Assembly (NCBI RefSeq): GCF_030695035.1
Contig: NZ_JAUYTT010000008.1
Span: 496,001-560,000 of the forward strand
Length of the DNA stretch: 64,000 nt
DNA from: Frigidibacter sp.
Lineage (GTDB): Bacteria > Pseudomonadota > Alphaproteobacteria > Rhodobacterales > Rhodobacteraceae
Reading direction: 5' to 3'
The translations under genes and the position numbers were made by a program. Below the pieces are notes generated by a model. The model saw only the letters and a program-made list of their open reading frames with translations. It had not been told where the DNA came from and made no database searches. Position 1 is the stretch's first letter, and each line of letters opens with the position of its first letter. Below are positions 1 to 8,503 of the stretch, one piece after another.

Positions 1-264
1 AAGGCGGTGGAAGCTCCGGTCGCGGAGACCGTGGCGGAAACCCCGGTCGCCGAGGCTGGCGATGCTGCAGGCGAGACCCGCGCCCCGGCCGAACCCGCCG
101 CCGATCTGGCCGCATCCGCGGAACTGGTCGAAGCGATGGCCCCGGTGACGGTGCCCGAGCCGGCCCCGGTCGAGCCCCCGGTCGAGCCCGAGGCTGATGC
201 GGGCCCGGATGCGGACGCCGATGCCGATGGCAAGCCCAAGCGCCGCGGCTGGTGGTCGCGCTAA
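1..264 (+). CDS. rne: Ribonuclease E/G C-terminal end (partial)
   Basis: The frame is open from the first base to the TAA at 262-264, so the 5' part lies outside the window. The visible 87 residues are an Ala/Pro/Glu/Val-rich, disordered tail ending in a basic, aromatic KRRGWWSR. Such a tail is typical of alphaproteobacterial RNase E, whose C-terminal half scaffolds the RNA degradosome. No catalytic part is visible, so the call rests on tail composition and on the neighbours: ccdA/TusA next door and amiC, mrcA and prfB nearby, a common alphaproteobacterial grouping. A strong hairpin terminator follows. Another Pro/Ala-rich protein cannot be excluded. Confidence 0.6.
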   Translation, partial: KAVEAPVAETVAETPVAEAGDAAGETRAPAEPAADLAASAELVEAMAPVTVPEPAPVEPPVEPEADAGPDADADADGKPKRRGWWSR

Positions 265-292
265 GCGCGACGCCTCACGTTGAACACGTCAC

Positions 293-322
293 AGCGCCGG
301 ACCTTCGGGTCCGGCGCTTATC
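293..322 (+). terminator. Rho-independent terminator after rne
   Basis: Perfect 11-bp stem AGCGCCGGACC (293-303) / GGTCCGGCGCT (308-318) closed by a TTCG tetraloop and followed by TTATCGTTT. It begins 29 bases after the rne stop codon. Confidence 0.85.
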
Positions 323-421
323 GTTTGGGGTGTGTGCAGAGAGTTCGCTGAGCAGGTGCGATAGTCGGCGGGCGATACAACCCGCAGGGCCCGAACACCC
401 CGCGCGCGTCAGACCTGCCGG

Positions 422-649
422 TCACCCCCTGCGGATCGTGAATCCCTGCTCCTCGCCCGCATCCTCGGCCGCCAGCAGCTCATGCCCGGCCTCGGTGCAG
501 AAATGCGGCAGGTCGATCCAGGCGACAGGGTCGGTGGTCCAGATCCGCAGCACGGCGCCCTGCGGCAGGCCGAGCAGCGCCTTGCGGGCCTTCAGCACCG
601 GCAGCGGGCACAGCAGCCCGCGCGCGTCGATTTCGAGGTCGTAGTCCAT
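422..649 (-). CDS. TusA/SirA-family sulfur carrier protein
   Basis: A 75-residue protein with the family signature DARGLLCPLPVLKARKAL near the N terminus. Cys14 in the CPxP motif is the persulfide-carrying residue of TusA-like proteins. The length matches the family (about 75-80 residues). Members relay sulfane sulfur for tRNA thiolation, molybdenum cofactor or other sulfur-transfer routes, acting in the cytoplasm. It lies divergently from ccdA with a 93-bp gap. Whether this copy serves tRNA modification or another sulfur pathway cannot be told from sequence. Confidence 0.85.
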   Translation of the reverse strand: MDYDLEIDARGLLCPLPVLKARKALLGLPQGAVLRIWTTDPVAWIDLPHFCTEAGHELLAAEDAGEEQGFTIRRG

Positions 650-742
650 CCCGGGCGAGGTAGGCGCCGTGGGGCGATTTGTCCACGGCGAAGTGATGGC
701 TTGCCGCGTGACGGGGCGCGGCGGATCGGCTAAGCCCTTGGC

Positions 743-1495
743 ATGTTCGGGATAGACCTCATCGACGCCAGCTTCCTGCCGGCCGCCACTGTCGCGCTGG
801 TTGCGGGGCTGCTCTCATTCCTATCGCCCTGCGTGCTGCCCATCGTGCCGCCCTACCTGGCCTATATGGGCGGCATCGGCATGGCGGATCTCGGCCGCGA
901 GGGCCGCGCCAGCCGCAAGGCGCTGCTGGCGGCGGCATTCTTCGTGCTGGGGCTGTCCACCGTCTTCCTGTTCCTCGGCTTCACCGCCTCGATCTTCGGG
1001 CGGTTCTTCTTGCAAAACCAGGGTTGGTTCAACACCGCCGCCGGGATCATGGTGATGATCTTCGGCGCGCATTTCCTTGGCGTCATCCGCATCCCGCTGC
1101 TGCTGCGCGAGGCGCGGATGGATGCGGGCGACCGCGGCGGCTCGGCGCTTGGCGCCTATGTGCTGGGGCTGGCTTTTGCCTTTGGCTGGACGCCCTGCAT
1201 CGGCCCGCAGCTTGGCCTGATCCTCAGCCTTGCGGCGCAGGATGCCAGCATCGCCCGCGGCACCGGCCTGCTCGCGATCTACGCCATCGGCCTCGGTATC
1301 CCCTTCCTGCTCGTCGCCGCCTTCTTCCCGCGGCTGACCGGCGCCATGGCCTTCTTCAAGCGCAACATGGAACGGATCGAGCGGATCATGGGCCTCTTGC
1401 TCTGGACCATTGGCCTGCTGATGCTGACCGGCGGCTTCTCGCAATTCTCCTGGTGGCTGCTGGAGACCTTCCCGGCGCTGGCGACGCTTGGCTGA
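743..1495 (+). CDS. ccdA: Cytochrome c biogenesis / thiol-disulfide transporter CcdA
   Basis: A 250-residue polytopic inner-membrane protein with about six hydrophobic segments. Two conserved cysteines sit in LSPCVLPIVPPYL (Cys30) and GWTPCIGPQLGL (about Cys152). These are the redox-active pair that carries electrons from cytoplasmic thioredoxin to periplasmic partners for cytochrome c maturation and disulfide reduction. Length and motif spacing fit CcdA, the short form without DsbD's periplasmic domains. The ATG at 743 begins just before the first hydrophobic segment. It stands as a single gene between the TusA-like gene and the chemosensory pair. Confidence 0.93.
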   Translation: MFGIDLIDASFLPAATVALVAGLLSFLSPCVLPIVPPYLAYMGGIGMADLGREGRASRKALLAAAFFVLGLSTVFLFLGFTASIFGRFFLQNQGWFNTAAGIMVMIFGAHFLGVIRIPLLLREARMDAGDRGGSALGAYVLGLAFAFGWTPCIGPQLGLILSLAAQDASIARGTGLLAIYAIGLGIPFLLVAAFFPRLTGAMAFFKRNMERIERIMGLLLWTIGLLMLTGGFSQFSWWLLETFPALATLG

Positions 1496-1632
1496 GCCCT
1501 CGGCTCGCCCGTTTGATTAAAACCCGAACCACCCCGCTGCGGTTAAGCATGCGGAAACCTGCGATCCCTAGTTTGCCCTTCATCTGAGGACTCCGGCGCC
1601 CGCTTGCGCCGCGCAACTGGGAGAGATCGTTC

Positions 1633-2220
1633 ATGCCCCGCCGCCTTGCCGCTGCCGCAGCCTTCGCGCTTGCCGCTGCCCTGCCCGCCACCACATCGCC
1701 CGCCAATGCCGCCGAGCTTGAAGGCCGCCTGAAGGCCTATGCCGAGACCGAGGTTGCCGCCTGGGTGCAGGATCCGGTGCTGATCGGGGCGATCCTGGCG
1801 GCCAACACGGCCCACGCCGCGCTGACCCCCGAGGGGATTACGGCGCTGGACCTTGCATGGCGCGCCGAGGTTGGCGCGGGACAGACCCCGACCATAACGC
1901 CGGTGGTGGAGAATGCCGCCTCGGACTTCCTGCGCGCGCAGATGCAGGCAGCAGGCGGCGCCATAACCGAAGTGTTCGTGATGGACGCCCAGGGGCTCAA
2001 CGTCGCGGCCTCGGGCATCACCTCGGATTACTGGCAGGGGGATGAGGAGAAGTTTTCCGAGACCTATCCCGCCGGCCCCGGCGCCCTGCATCTTGGTGCA
2101 ATCGAGCTGGACGAGTCCACCCAGATCTACCAGGCGCAGGTGTCGATGACGGTCACCGATCCGGCCACCGGGCAAGCCATCGGCGCGATCACCGTCGCGC
2201 TGAATGCCGAGATGCTCTGA
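1633..2220 (+). CDS. Secreted PDC/Cache-like sensor domain protein
   Basis: A 195-residue protein with a cleavable signal peptide (about residues 1-26, ending ANA) and no other membrane segment, so probably periplasmic. The body contains FVMDAQGLNVAASGITSDYW and a late GQAIGAITVALN strand, the pattern of a PDC/Cache small-molecule sensor domain as found outside the membrane in chemoreceptors and sensor kinases. Here it stands alone, with its gene 65 bp upstream of a chemoreceptor gene on the same strand. It may be a diffusible ligand-binding partner of that receptor. The domain call is by pattern only and the ligand is unknown. Confidence 0.65.
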   Translation: MPRRLAAAAAFALAAALPATTSPANAAELEGRLKAYAETEVAAWVQDPVLIGAILAANTAHAALTPEGITALDLAWRAEVGAGQTPTITPVVENAASDFLRAQMQAAGGAITEVFVMDAQGLNVAASGITSDYWQGDEEKFSETYPAGPGALHLGAIELDESTQIYQAQVSMTVTDPATGQAIGAITVALNAEML

Positions 2221-2285
2221 CCCGACCAAGGCGGGGCCACCCCGGCCCAAGCCCCCATCCCCCTTTTCCCTTCAAGGATTTTACG

Positions 2286-4895
2286 ATGGCTCGCTCTCAA
2301 GACCCGGCACGCGGCGGCCGTTATCTGCCCCGATCGGTCTTTGCCAAGACCGCGATGCTGTTTGCGATCTGCGTCACGCTGATTATCGTCACCATGGCGG
2401 TTCTGGACGCCCGGACAACCGAACGCACCGCCCAGGATGGTGTCGAGAAATATGCGGGCCTGATCGTTGACATGCTCGGACACGAGGCGGGCGCCGGCAT
2501 CCAGTTCAAGAACACCGAGGCGGTGACAGAGTTGTTTCGTCGCGTGCTGGAGGAGAGCCCCGAAACGGTGCTGTCGCTGGCCGCCTATGACCTGCAGGGT
2601 CAGATGTTCACTCAGGTCGGCCAGGAACCGAACGCGGCGATGGCGGCTGCGGCCGTCGAGGCAATGTCCGCTGACCACGTCTACTCAACCGGGGATCACA
2701 GGACTTTCGCCCACCCGGCCTTTTTCGGAAAGGACCGGGTGGTGACAGGCGCGGTGGTGATATACGCCGACGACAGCCTGGCCGCCACGCTGGTGCGCGA
2801 CATCCATATCCGCTCCTATCTGACCGGGGGCGTGCTGCTTCTGGTCTCGCTGCTTGCCATGTCCATGCCGTTCCGCCGCATGGTCTCGCGGCCGCTGGTG
2901 GCGGTGAACGGGGCGATGCAGCGGGTCGCGGGCGGAGACTATGCCGTCGAGGTGCCCGCGCTGAACCGGCATGACGAGATCGGTGCAATTGCCCAATCGC
3001 TTGAGACCTTCCGCAACTCGCTGCAAAACGCCGCCGAGACAACGCGGATCGGCCTGTTCAAGGGCGCTGCCTATGAGGGCTGTTCGGCGTCACTGATGAT
3101 CTGCGACACCGACATGAAGATCCTGTTCGTGAACCCGGCGGCACTGACAATGATGGCCGAGCATGAGGGCGCGATCCGTGCGCGCGTGCAGAGCTTCGAT
3201 CCCAGATCGCTCGTCGGCCGCAACATGGATGAGTTCCACGCCGGCAACCCCACCGCCCGGCGCAGGCTGGCGGATCTGTCGGCATTGCCGTTGCGGGCCG
3301 AACTTAACTTCGGCCGGGCAAATCTGGTGATCGAGGTCAACGCCGTGCGCGGCACCGATGGCAGCCATATCGGTTTTGTCGTCGAGTGGAAGGATCTGTC
3401 GGTGGAGCTGCGCAATGCCGCCGTGCTCGAGGCGATCGACGCCAGCCAACTGCGCGCAGAGTTCACGCCGATGGGGCAGCTCGAATCCGCAAATGCCACC
3501 TTCTATCGGGCGCTTGGCCGCAGTGCCGAGCAGCTGCAAGGGGTCGATCTCCGCAGCAATATCCATGTCGAGGGGTTCGACACCTCCGAGAAGATGTTGC
3601 AGGCTTTGAGCCAGGGCCAAAGCGTCACCGGCCAGATCCGGCTGGAGCGTCCCGATGGCGGCGAGGTGATCCTCGATGGCAGCTTCGGCGTGGTGCGGGA
3701 TCGCAAGAACCAGGTTCGCAGCCTGATCCTGCTGGGCACCGACGTTACCGCCACCGAAACCGCGAAAGCGGCGTCCGAGCTCGCCCGCAGCCAGATGGAA
3801 GCGGCACAGCACCGGGTGGTCGAGGCGCTGCGCCTTGGCCTTGAACAGCTGGCGGCGGGCGATCTGACCACCAAGCTCTCGGAACCCTTCACCGAGGAAT
3901 ACGAGCGGCTGCGCGCCTATTTCAACGAGGCGACAGACCAGCTGCGCGCCGCGATGCAGGGCGTTGTCGAAAATGCCGAGGCGATCCGCGGCGAGGCCGG
4001 CGAGATTTCCTCTGCCGCCGACGACCTCAGCCGGCGCACCGAACAGCAGGCGGCGACGCTGGAACAGACCGCCGCAGCGCTGGACCAGCTGACCTCCTCG
4101 GTCAAGTCGGCCGCCGAGGTCGCGGGCCAGGCGAACCGCATGGTCTCGGAAGCCAAGGCCAATGCCGAGATGTCGGGCAATGTGGTCCGCGAGGCGGTGG
4201 TGGCGATGGGCGAGATCGAGGAAAGCTCTGGCAAGATTTCCCGCATCACCAGCGTGATCGACGAGATCGCTTTCCAGACCAACCTTCTGGCGCTGAACGC
4301 CGGGGTCGAAGCGGCGCGGGCCGGCGAGGCGGGGCGCGGCTTTGCCGTCGTCGCTTCCGAGGTGCGGGCCCTTGCGCAGCGATCGTCGGAGGCCGCGCGC
4401 GAGATTGCAGGGCTGATCTCTGCCTCCTCGCATCAGGTCAAGCGCGGCGTCGATCTGGTCGGTCAGGCGGGCCAGGCGCTTGGCGGCATCGAAACCTCGG
4501 TCGCGGATATCTATTCCTGCGTCTCGGATATCGCGGTGTCGTCGCGCGAACAGTCCTCGGGCCTTGCCGAGATCAATATCGCGGTGAACCAGCTCGACCA
4601 GGTGACCCAGCAAAACGCCGCTATGTTCGAGCAGACCACCGCCGCCAGCCATTCGCTGAACCGTGAGGCCGAGGCGCTGACCGCGACGATGGGCCGGTTC
4701 CGCACCGGCGCCGCCGGCAGCGGTGCCCCGGCCCGCCCGGCAGCGCGCCCGCAAGCCGCCCCGGCCCGCACCGCCAGCAAACCGGCGCCGCGCCCCGCCC
4801 CGCCCAAGGTGGCCATCGCCTCGGGCGGCGGCCGCCGCCTGACCGCGCTGGCCGTGAAGCCTGCGCCGAGCAATGACGACTGGGAGGATTTCTAA
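2286..4895 (+). CDS. Methyl-accepting chemotaxis protein with PAS domains
   Basis: An 869-residue chemoreceptor. TM1 is about residues 22-42, followed by a periplasmic sensor region of about 130 residues. TM2 is about 177-196, then a HAMP domain to about 250. Two PAS-like regions (about 265-375 and 382-490) follow, then a second HAMP-like segment with AAGDLTTKL (about 515-560) and a long signalling coiled coil. The hairpin tip IDEIAFQTNLLALNAG near residue 656 binds CheA/CheW. A Pro/Ala-rich linker leads to a C-terminal DDWEDF, which fits the xWxxF tether that recruits CheR/CheB. RBS-like AAGGA precedes the start. It is probably co-transcribed with the PDC-like gene upstream. Confidence 0.92.
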   Translation: MARSQDPARGGRYLPRSVFAKTAMLFAICVTLIIVTMAVLDARTTERTAQDGVEKYAGLIVDMLGHEAGAGIQFKNTEAVTELFRRVLEESPETVLSLAAYDLQGQMFTQVGQEPNAAMAAAAVEAMSADHVYSTGDHRTFAHPAFFGKDRVVTGAVVIYADDSLAATLVRDIHIRSYLTGGVLLLVSLLAMSMPFRRMVSRPLVAVNGAMQRVAGGDYAVEVPALNRHDEIGAIAQSLETFRNSLQNAAETTRIGLFKGAAYEGCSASLMICDTDMKILFVNPAALTMMAEHEGAIRARVQSFDPRSLVGRNMDEFHAGNPTARRRLADLSALPLRAELNFGRANLVIEVNAVRGTDGSHIGFVVEWKDLSVELRNAAVLEAIDASQLRAEFTPMGQLESANATFYRALGRSAEQLQGVDLRSNIHVEGFDTSEKMLQALSQGQSVTGQIRLERPDGGEVILDGSFGVVRDRKNQVRSLILLGTDVTATETAKAASELARSQMEAAQHRVVEALRLGLEQLAAGDLTTKLSEPFTEEYERLRAYFNEATDQLRAAMQGVVENAEAIRGEAGEISSAADDLSRRTEQQAATLEQTAAALDQLTSSVKSAAEVAGQANRMVSEAKANAEMSGNVVREAVVAMGEIEESSGKISRITSVIDEIAFQTNLLALNAGVEAARAGEAGRGFAVVASEVRALAQRSSEAAREIAGLISASSHQVKRGVDLVGQAGQALGGIETSVADIYSCVSDIAVSSREQSSGLAEINIAVNQLDQVTQQNAAMFEQTTAASHSLNREAEALTATMGRFRTGAAGSGAPARPAARPQAAPARTASKPAPRPAPPKVAIASGGGRRLTALAVKPAPSNDDWEDF

Positions 4896-5002
4896 GCCGC
4901 GCCACACGTGCCGCTGTCCCGCCCAAGGCGCGACACCAGCATTGCCGGGGCAAGGACGCGTCTTTCAAGCAGCACTGGATGTCAGATGGTCAACGCGTTC
5001 GT

Positions 5003-6298
5003 CTATTCGCGCCCGGACGCCGCCAAGAGTGCCGCCGCAACAAGGCCGGGCGCCCCTGCGGCCAGCCCCAGCGGCGCAAGGATGTGGCCCGCGAACTCTG
5101 CCTCGGCAAGGGCGGCAGGCAGATCGTCCTCGACATGCCCCCCCGCCGCGGCAAAGAGCGGCAGGCACAGGGCAGGCGCGGGCAGGCCGCGGGCGAAGTC
5201 GGCAATCCGCGGCGCCTGGTCGATGAAGGCCGTGCGCATCTCGGCAAAGGGCATCTCGGCGATGATCGCCCGCGCGAGGCGGCGCGCCACCGCAGCGGGC
5301 GCCGGGCTCTTGAACGAGCCATGCGCAGCGATGATCAGGTTGGTCTCGGCCGCGCGCAGCCCGTGTTCGGCCAGTGCCGCGCGAAGGGCCAGCAGGGCCA
5401 GCGTCAGGATGCCGGGATCGAGCCCGAAGGGCGGCAGGATCTGCGCGCCTCGCCTGCTGTCGTTCGCGGGTGACGCAGCATTGCCGGGCAGCGCTGCGGC
5501 TGCTGGCCGCAAAGGATCGGGCGCGCCCGACGCGACTGTTGGCAGCATGCCGGCATCGAGGCCGAAGCGCGGCGGGGTCTGCCCGCCCTGCGTGCCGTCG
5601 CTCGCAGCAGGCGCCGCATCAGCGGGCAGTGGCGCAGCTTCGCGAAGTGCCGGATCGCGCGCGCCCATCGCAGCGATCTTTTTCGCGCCATCTGCAGCGG
5701 GTCGCTTTGGTCCTGCCTCCTCCGCACCGCCACCCCCGTCCCGTCCGGGTCCTGACTGGCTCTCCGGGTTTGCAACCTCGGTGCCATGTGCAGATCCGCC
5801 GCCCGTCTCCAAGCAACCGGTGTCGACGCCCTGGTCCCGGAGCCCTTTCGAGGGCGAGGCTGCACAGGCCTCACCATGCGCGCTTGCGTCGCCGGGCATC
5901 CCTGCACGCTCGGGGTTGCCGCCGCCTGCTGCCTCCTCCCCGCTGCCCATGCCTGAACCGCGCTGCACGACCTCCACCCCCGCCGCCCGCAATCGGGCCG
6001 GCAGGTTCACCTGCGTGAACCAGCCATCGGCGATGAACATCGGGTAGATCAGCAGCGGGGCAGAATTCGCCCCAGCCTTGGCCAGCGCCGCCTCCAGCGC
6101 GCCGGATGCGGCTAGGGTTGCCGCCTCCACGTGCCAATCCGCCGGCAACTCCACGGCCACCCGCTCGGCGAAGCGCGCCAGCGCCGCCTCGGCCGGGCCG
6201 GGATCGGAGGGCTGACCATGCGCCACGATCAGGGCGCGGTGCAATGCGGTCGAGCTCTCCGGTTCAGGACCGCCCGCATTCGACAAGGGACGCTTCAT
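5003..6298 (-). CDS. CbiX/SirB-like chelatase domain protein with expanded linker
   Basis: About 431 residues from ATG 6298 (a TTG at 6310 is also in frame). The N-terminal part (HRALIVAHGQPSDPGPAEAAL) and C-terminal part (NLIIAAHGSFKSPAPAAVARR) each match a CbiX-type half domain with an AHG motif, as in sirohydrochlorin cobalto/ferrochelatases. Ordinary two-domain members are about 230-250 residues. Here roughly 180 residues of Gly/Ala/Pro-rich low-complexity sequence separate the halves. It includes a diverged 46-residue tandem duplication (138-bp period, about 5407-5682). Whether it is still a chelatase is uncertain. It lies 57 bp after prfB on the same strand. Confidence 0.7.
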   Translation of the reverse strand: MKRPLSNAGGPEPESSTALHRALIVAHGQPSDPGPAEAALARFAERVAVELPADWHVEAATLAASGALEAALAKAGANSAPLLIYPMFIADGWFTQVNLPARLRAAGVEVVQRGSGMGSGEEAAGGGNPERAGMPGDASAHGEACAASPSKGLRDQGVDTGCLETGGGSAHGTEVANPESQSGPGRDGGGGAEEAGPKRPAADGAKKIAAMGARDPALREAAPLPADAAPAASDGTQGGQTPPRFGLDAGMLPTVASGAPDPLRPAAAALPGNAASPANDSRRGAQILPPFGLDPGILTLALLALRAALAEHGLRAAETNLIIAAHGSFKSPAPAAVARRLARAIIAEMPFAEMRTAFIDQAPRIADFARGLPAPALCLPLFAAAGGHVEDDLPAALAEAEFAGHILAPLGLAAGAPGLVAAALLAASGRE

Positions 6299-6355
6299 GC
6301 AGCGTTCCAAGGCAATGGCACCGGAGAGTGGCGCGACACGCCCGAAAGTGCCACC

Positions 6356-7483
6356 TCACACCTCGGCATTGGCCTCGGCGCGGCTCTTGCCGGCCACGTC
6401 CAGCGCCAGCGTTGCCGCCATGAACGCATCGAGATCACCGTCCAGCACCCCCGACGTATCCGATGTCTCATGCCCGGTGCGCAGGTCCTTCACCATCTGG
6501 TAAGGCTGCAGCACGTAGGATCGGATCTGGTTGCCCCAGCCAGCATCGCCTTTGGCGGCGTGCTGCGCATTGACCTCGGCGTTGCGGCGGTCCAGCTCCA
6601 TCTGATAGAGCCGCGATTTCAGCGCCGCCATGGCATTGGCCCGGTTCTGGTGCTGCGACTTCTCCGAACTGGTCACCACGATATTGGTCGGCAAGTGGGT
6701 AATGCGCACGGCGGAGTCGGTGGTGTTGACATGCTGCCCGCCCGCGCCCGAGGAGCGGTAGGTATCGATGCGGATCTCGTTGTCGGGGATGACGATCTCG
6801 ATATTGTCATCGACCACCGGATAGACCCAGACCGAGGAGAACGAGGTGTGCCGCCGCGCCGCTGAATCGTAGGGCGAGATGCGCACCAGCCGGTGCACCC
6901 CCGATTCCGACTTCAGCCAGCCATAGGCATTCTGCCCCGCGATCTTGTACGAGACGGAGCGGATGCCCGCCTCCTCGCCCGCAGTCTCGGCCATCAGCTC
7001 GACCTTGTAGCCCTTCTTCTCGGCCCATCGCACATACATCCGCGCCAGGATCGAGGCCCAGTCACAGGACTCGGTCCCGCCCGCGCCGGCGTTGATCTCG
7101 AGGAAGGTGTCATTGCCATCGGCCTCGCCATCCAACAGCGCCTCCAGCTCCTTGGCGGCGGCCTCGGCGGCGAGTACCTTCAGGCTGGCCTCGGCCTCGG
7201 CGATGATCTCGTCATCGCCCTCGGCCTCGCCCATGCCGATCAGCTCGATATTGTCGTTCAGCCCGGCCTCGATGCGGCGATAGGCCTGCACCTTGTCCAT
7301 CAGCACCTGACGCTCGCGCATCAACTTCTGCGCGCGCTCGGGATCGGCCCACAGATCGCCATCCTCGATCATGGCGTTCATCTCTTCCAACCGATGCGGC
7401 GCCGTCTCCCAATCCATCCGCTGGCCGAGCAGTTTCAGCGATTTACGGATGGTCTCGCAGGTGTTCTGGGTATCGGCGCGCAT
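6356..7483 (-). CDS. prfB: Peptide chain release factor 2
   Basis: A 375-residue class I release factor that recognises UGA/UAA stop codons. The universal GGQ motif (residues 248-250 in [12 protein letters not shown]) drives peptidyl-tRNA hydrolysis. The stop-reading loop shows [13 protein letters not shown], where RF2 usually has SPF, and the C-terminal [21 protein letters not shown] block is typical of RF2. The frame is continuous, so the +1 programmed frameshift known from E. coli prfB is absent. It lies downstream of mrcA on the same strand, with a methyltransferase gene between. Confidence 0.97.
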   Translation of the reverse strand: MRADTQNTCETIRKSLKLLGQRMDWETAPHRLEEMNAMIEDGDLWADPERAQKLMRERQVLMDKVQAYRRIEAGLNDNIELIGMGEAEGDDEIIAEAEASLKVLAAEAAAKELEALLDGEADGNDTFLEINAGAGGTESCDWASILARMYVRWAEKKGYKVELMAETAGEEAGIRSVSYKIAGQNAYGWLKSESGVHRLVRISPYDSAARRHTSFSSVWVYPVVDDNIEIVIPDNEIRIDTYRSSGAGGQHVNTTDSAVRITHLPTNIVVTSSEKSQHQNRANAMAALKSRLYQMELDRRNAEVNAQHAAKGDAGWGNQIRSYVLQPYQMVKDLRTGHETSDTSGVLDGDLDAFMAATLALDVAGKSRAEANAEV

Positions 7484-7594
7484 GGGTCACTTCCGGCTGG
7501 TTCAGTCGCTTGACATAGCGTCTTGCATCGTCAGGGGCAACAGGGGCGGGCTATAGGCGTGTGGCAAGCGCAGCCAGGGTCAGAGTCTTGCGGT

Positions 7595-8449
7595 TCAAGG
7601 TGAAACCCACTCCGGCATACCTCCCAAGTGCTCCGTAGCGGAACGGGCCGCCGCGAAGGGCGACGGATCGCGCCCCGTGAAGGACGCGGGGGCCACCAGT
7701 GGGAAGTCATCGCGAAAGCGAGCGATGCTGTACTCCTCGATTGTCACGTCGTGCCAGCGGGCGAGGATCGCGTCATAGGCGTCCGACAGCACCCGGTTCG
7801 CAGGATCGCCGCCTTCGATCATGACGAGCCCCGTCGGCGCGCAATCAAGCACCGTCACCCGCAGATCGGGACGGTGTTCAGTCAGGATCGGCAACAGCTT
7901 CCACACATCGCCTGTCCAAGCACCTGCGGGCGCGGCACTGACCTCGCGCGTCGTCATGGCCCGGCCAAAGGGATAGCAGTCGTGCAGCGCAATCACCCCG
8001 CCGGGGGCCAAGCAGCGCTCGGTCCCGATCAGGTCGCGCAGCAGGTATTCGAACAGGTGCATCCCGTCGAGAAAGGCGAAGCCGAACCGCGCCCCCAGCC
8101 TAGCCGGCGCCGCCGACGCGAAGAATTCGTCCGACGTTTGCTGGAACAGGTGTAACTCCCGCTTTGGGCCCATTACGCCCTCCGCCAAGCGAAAGAACGG
8201 GTCCACCGCGACCGTGGGGCTGCAGATCGGGGCAAAGCTGCGCCCGGTGCGGCAGCCCACCTCCAAATACCAGTCAAAAACATGGGTCGCATGGATCTCG
8301 TGCAACACGCCCACGTAATGCGGACCCGTGGCGCGGCCGAATTCCACCCTGTCCCGGTCGGTGACGCCCGCTCGCAAGTCGCGCCGCGCCTCGTTGCGCT
8401 TTCGCCTGGCTTCGCCCCCGCCGAACATTCGACCGATGGAACCGATCAT
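7595..8449 (-). CDS. Class I SAM-dependent methyltransferase
   Basis: A 284-residue soluble protein. Motif I is seen as YLEVGCRTGRSF, followed by an acidic strand-2 end (VAVDPFF) and FGFAFLDGMHLFEYLLRDL with the later LAPGGVIALHDCYPF. This resembles the Methyltransf_24 type of Rossmann-fold methyltransferases, including a metal-binding-like D/H pattern. The substrate is unknown; relatives often sit in cell-surface glycan or natural-product contexts. It is inserted between mrcA and prfB on the same strand, 54 bp downstream of the mrcA stop. Confidence 0.75.
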   Translation of the reverse strand: MIGSIGRMFGGGEARRKRNEARRDLRAGVTDRDRVEFGRATGPHYVGVLHEIHATHVFDWYLEVGCRTGRSFAPICSPTVAVDPFFRLAEGVMGPKRELHLFQQTSDEFFASAAPARLGARFGFAFLDGMHLFEYLLRDLIGTERCLAPGGVIALHDCYPFGRAMTTREVSAAPAGAWTGDVWKLLPILTEHRPDLRVTVLDCAPTGLVMIEGGDPANRVLSDAYDAILARWHDVTIEEYSIARFRDDFPLVAPASFTGRDPSPFAAARSATEHLGGMPEWVSP

Positions 8450-8503
8450 CCCGTATTTCCCCTGGTGTCGTTGTGATGACGTAGCTGAGGTGTCGGGGCG
8501 GCG

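Noticed and set aside
3090-4907. 605-residue minus-strand open frame opposite the chemoreceptor
   Set aside because: It is the mirror of a clearly recognised coding region; Arg/Gly/His-rich composition without any domain, as expected for antisense frames in high-GC DNA.
7400-7483. Programmed frameshift in prfB as in E. coli
   Set aside because: The reading frame is continuous from ATG 7483 with no in-frame UGA or slippery CUU-UGA at the expected place.
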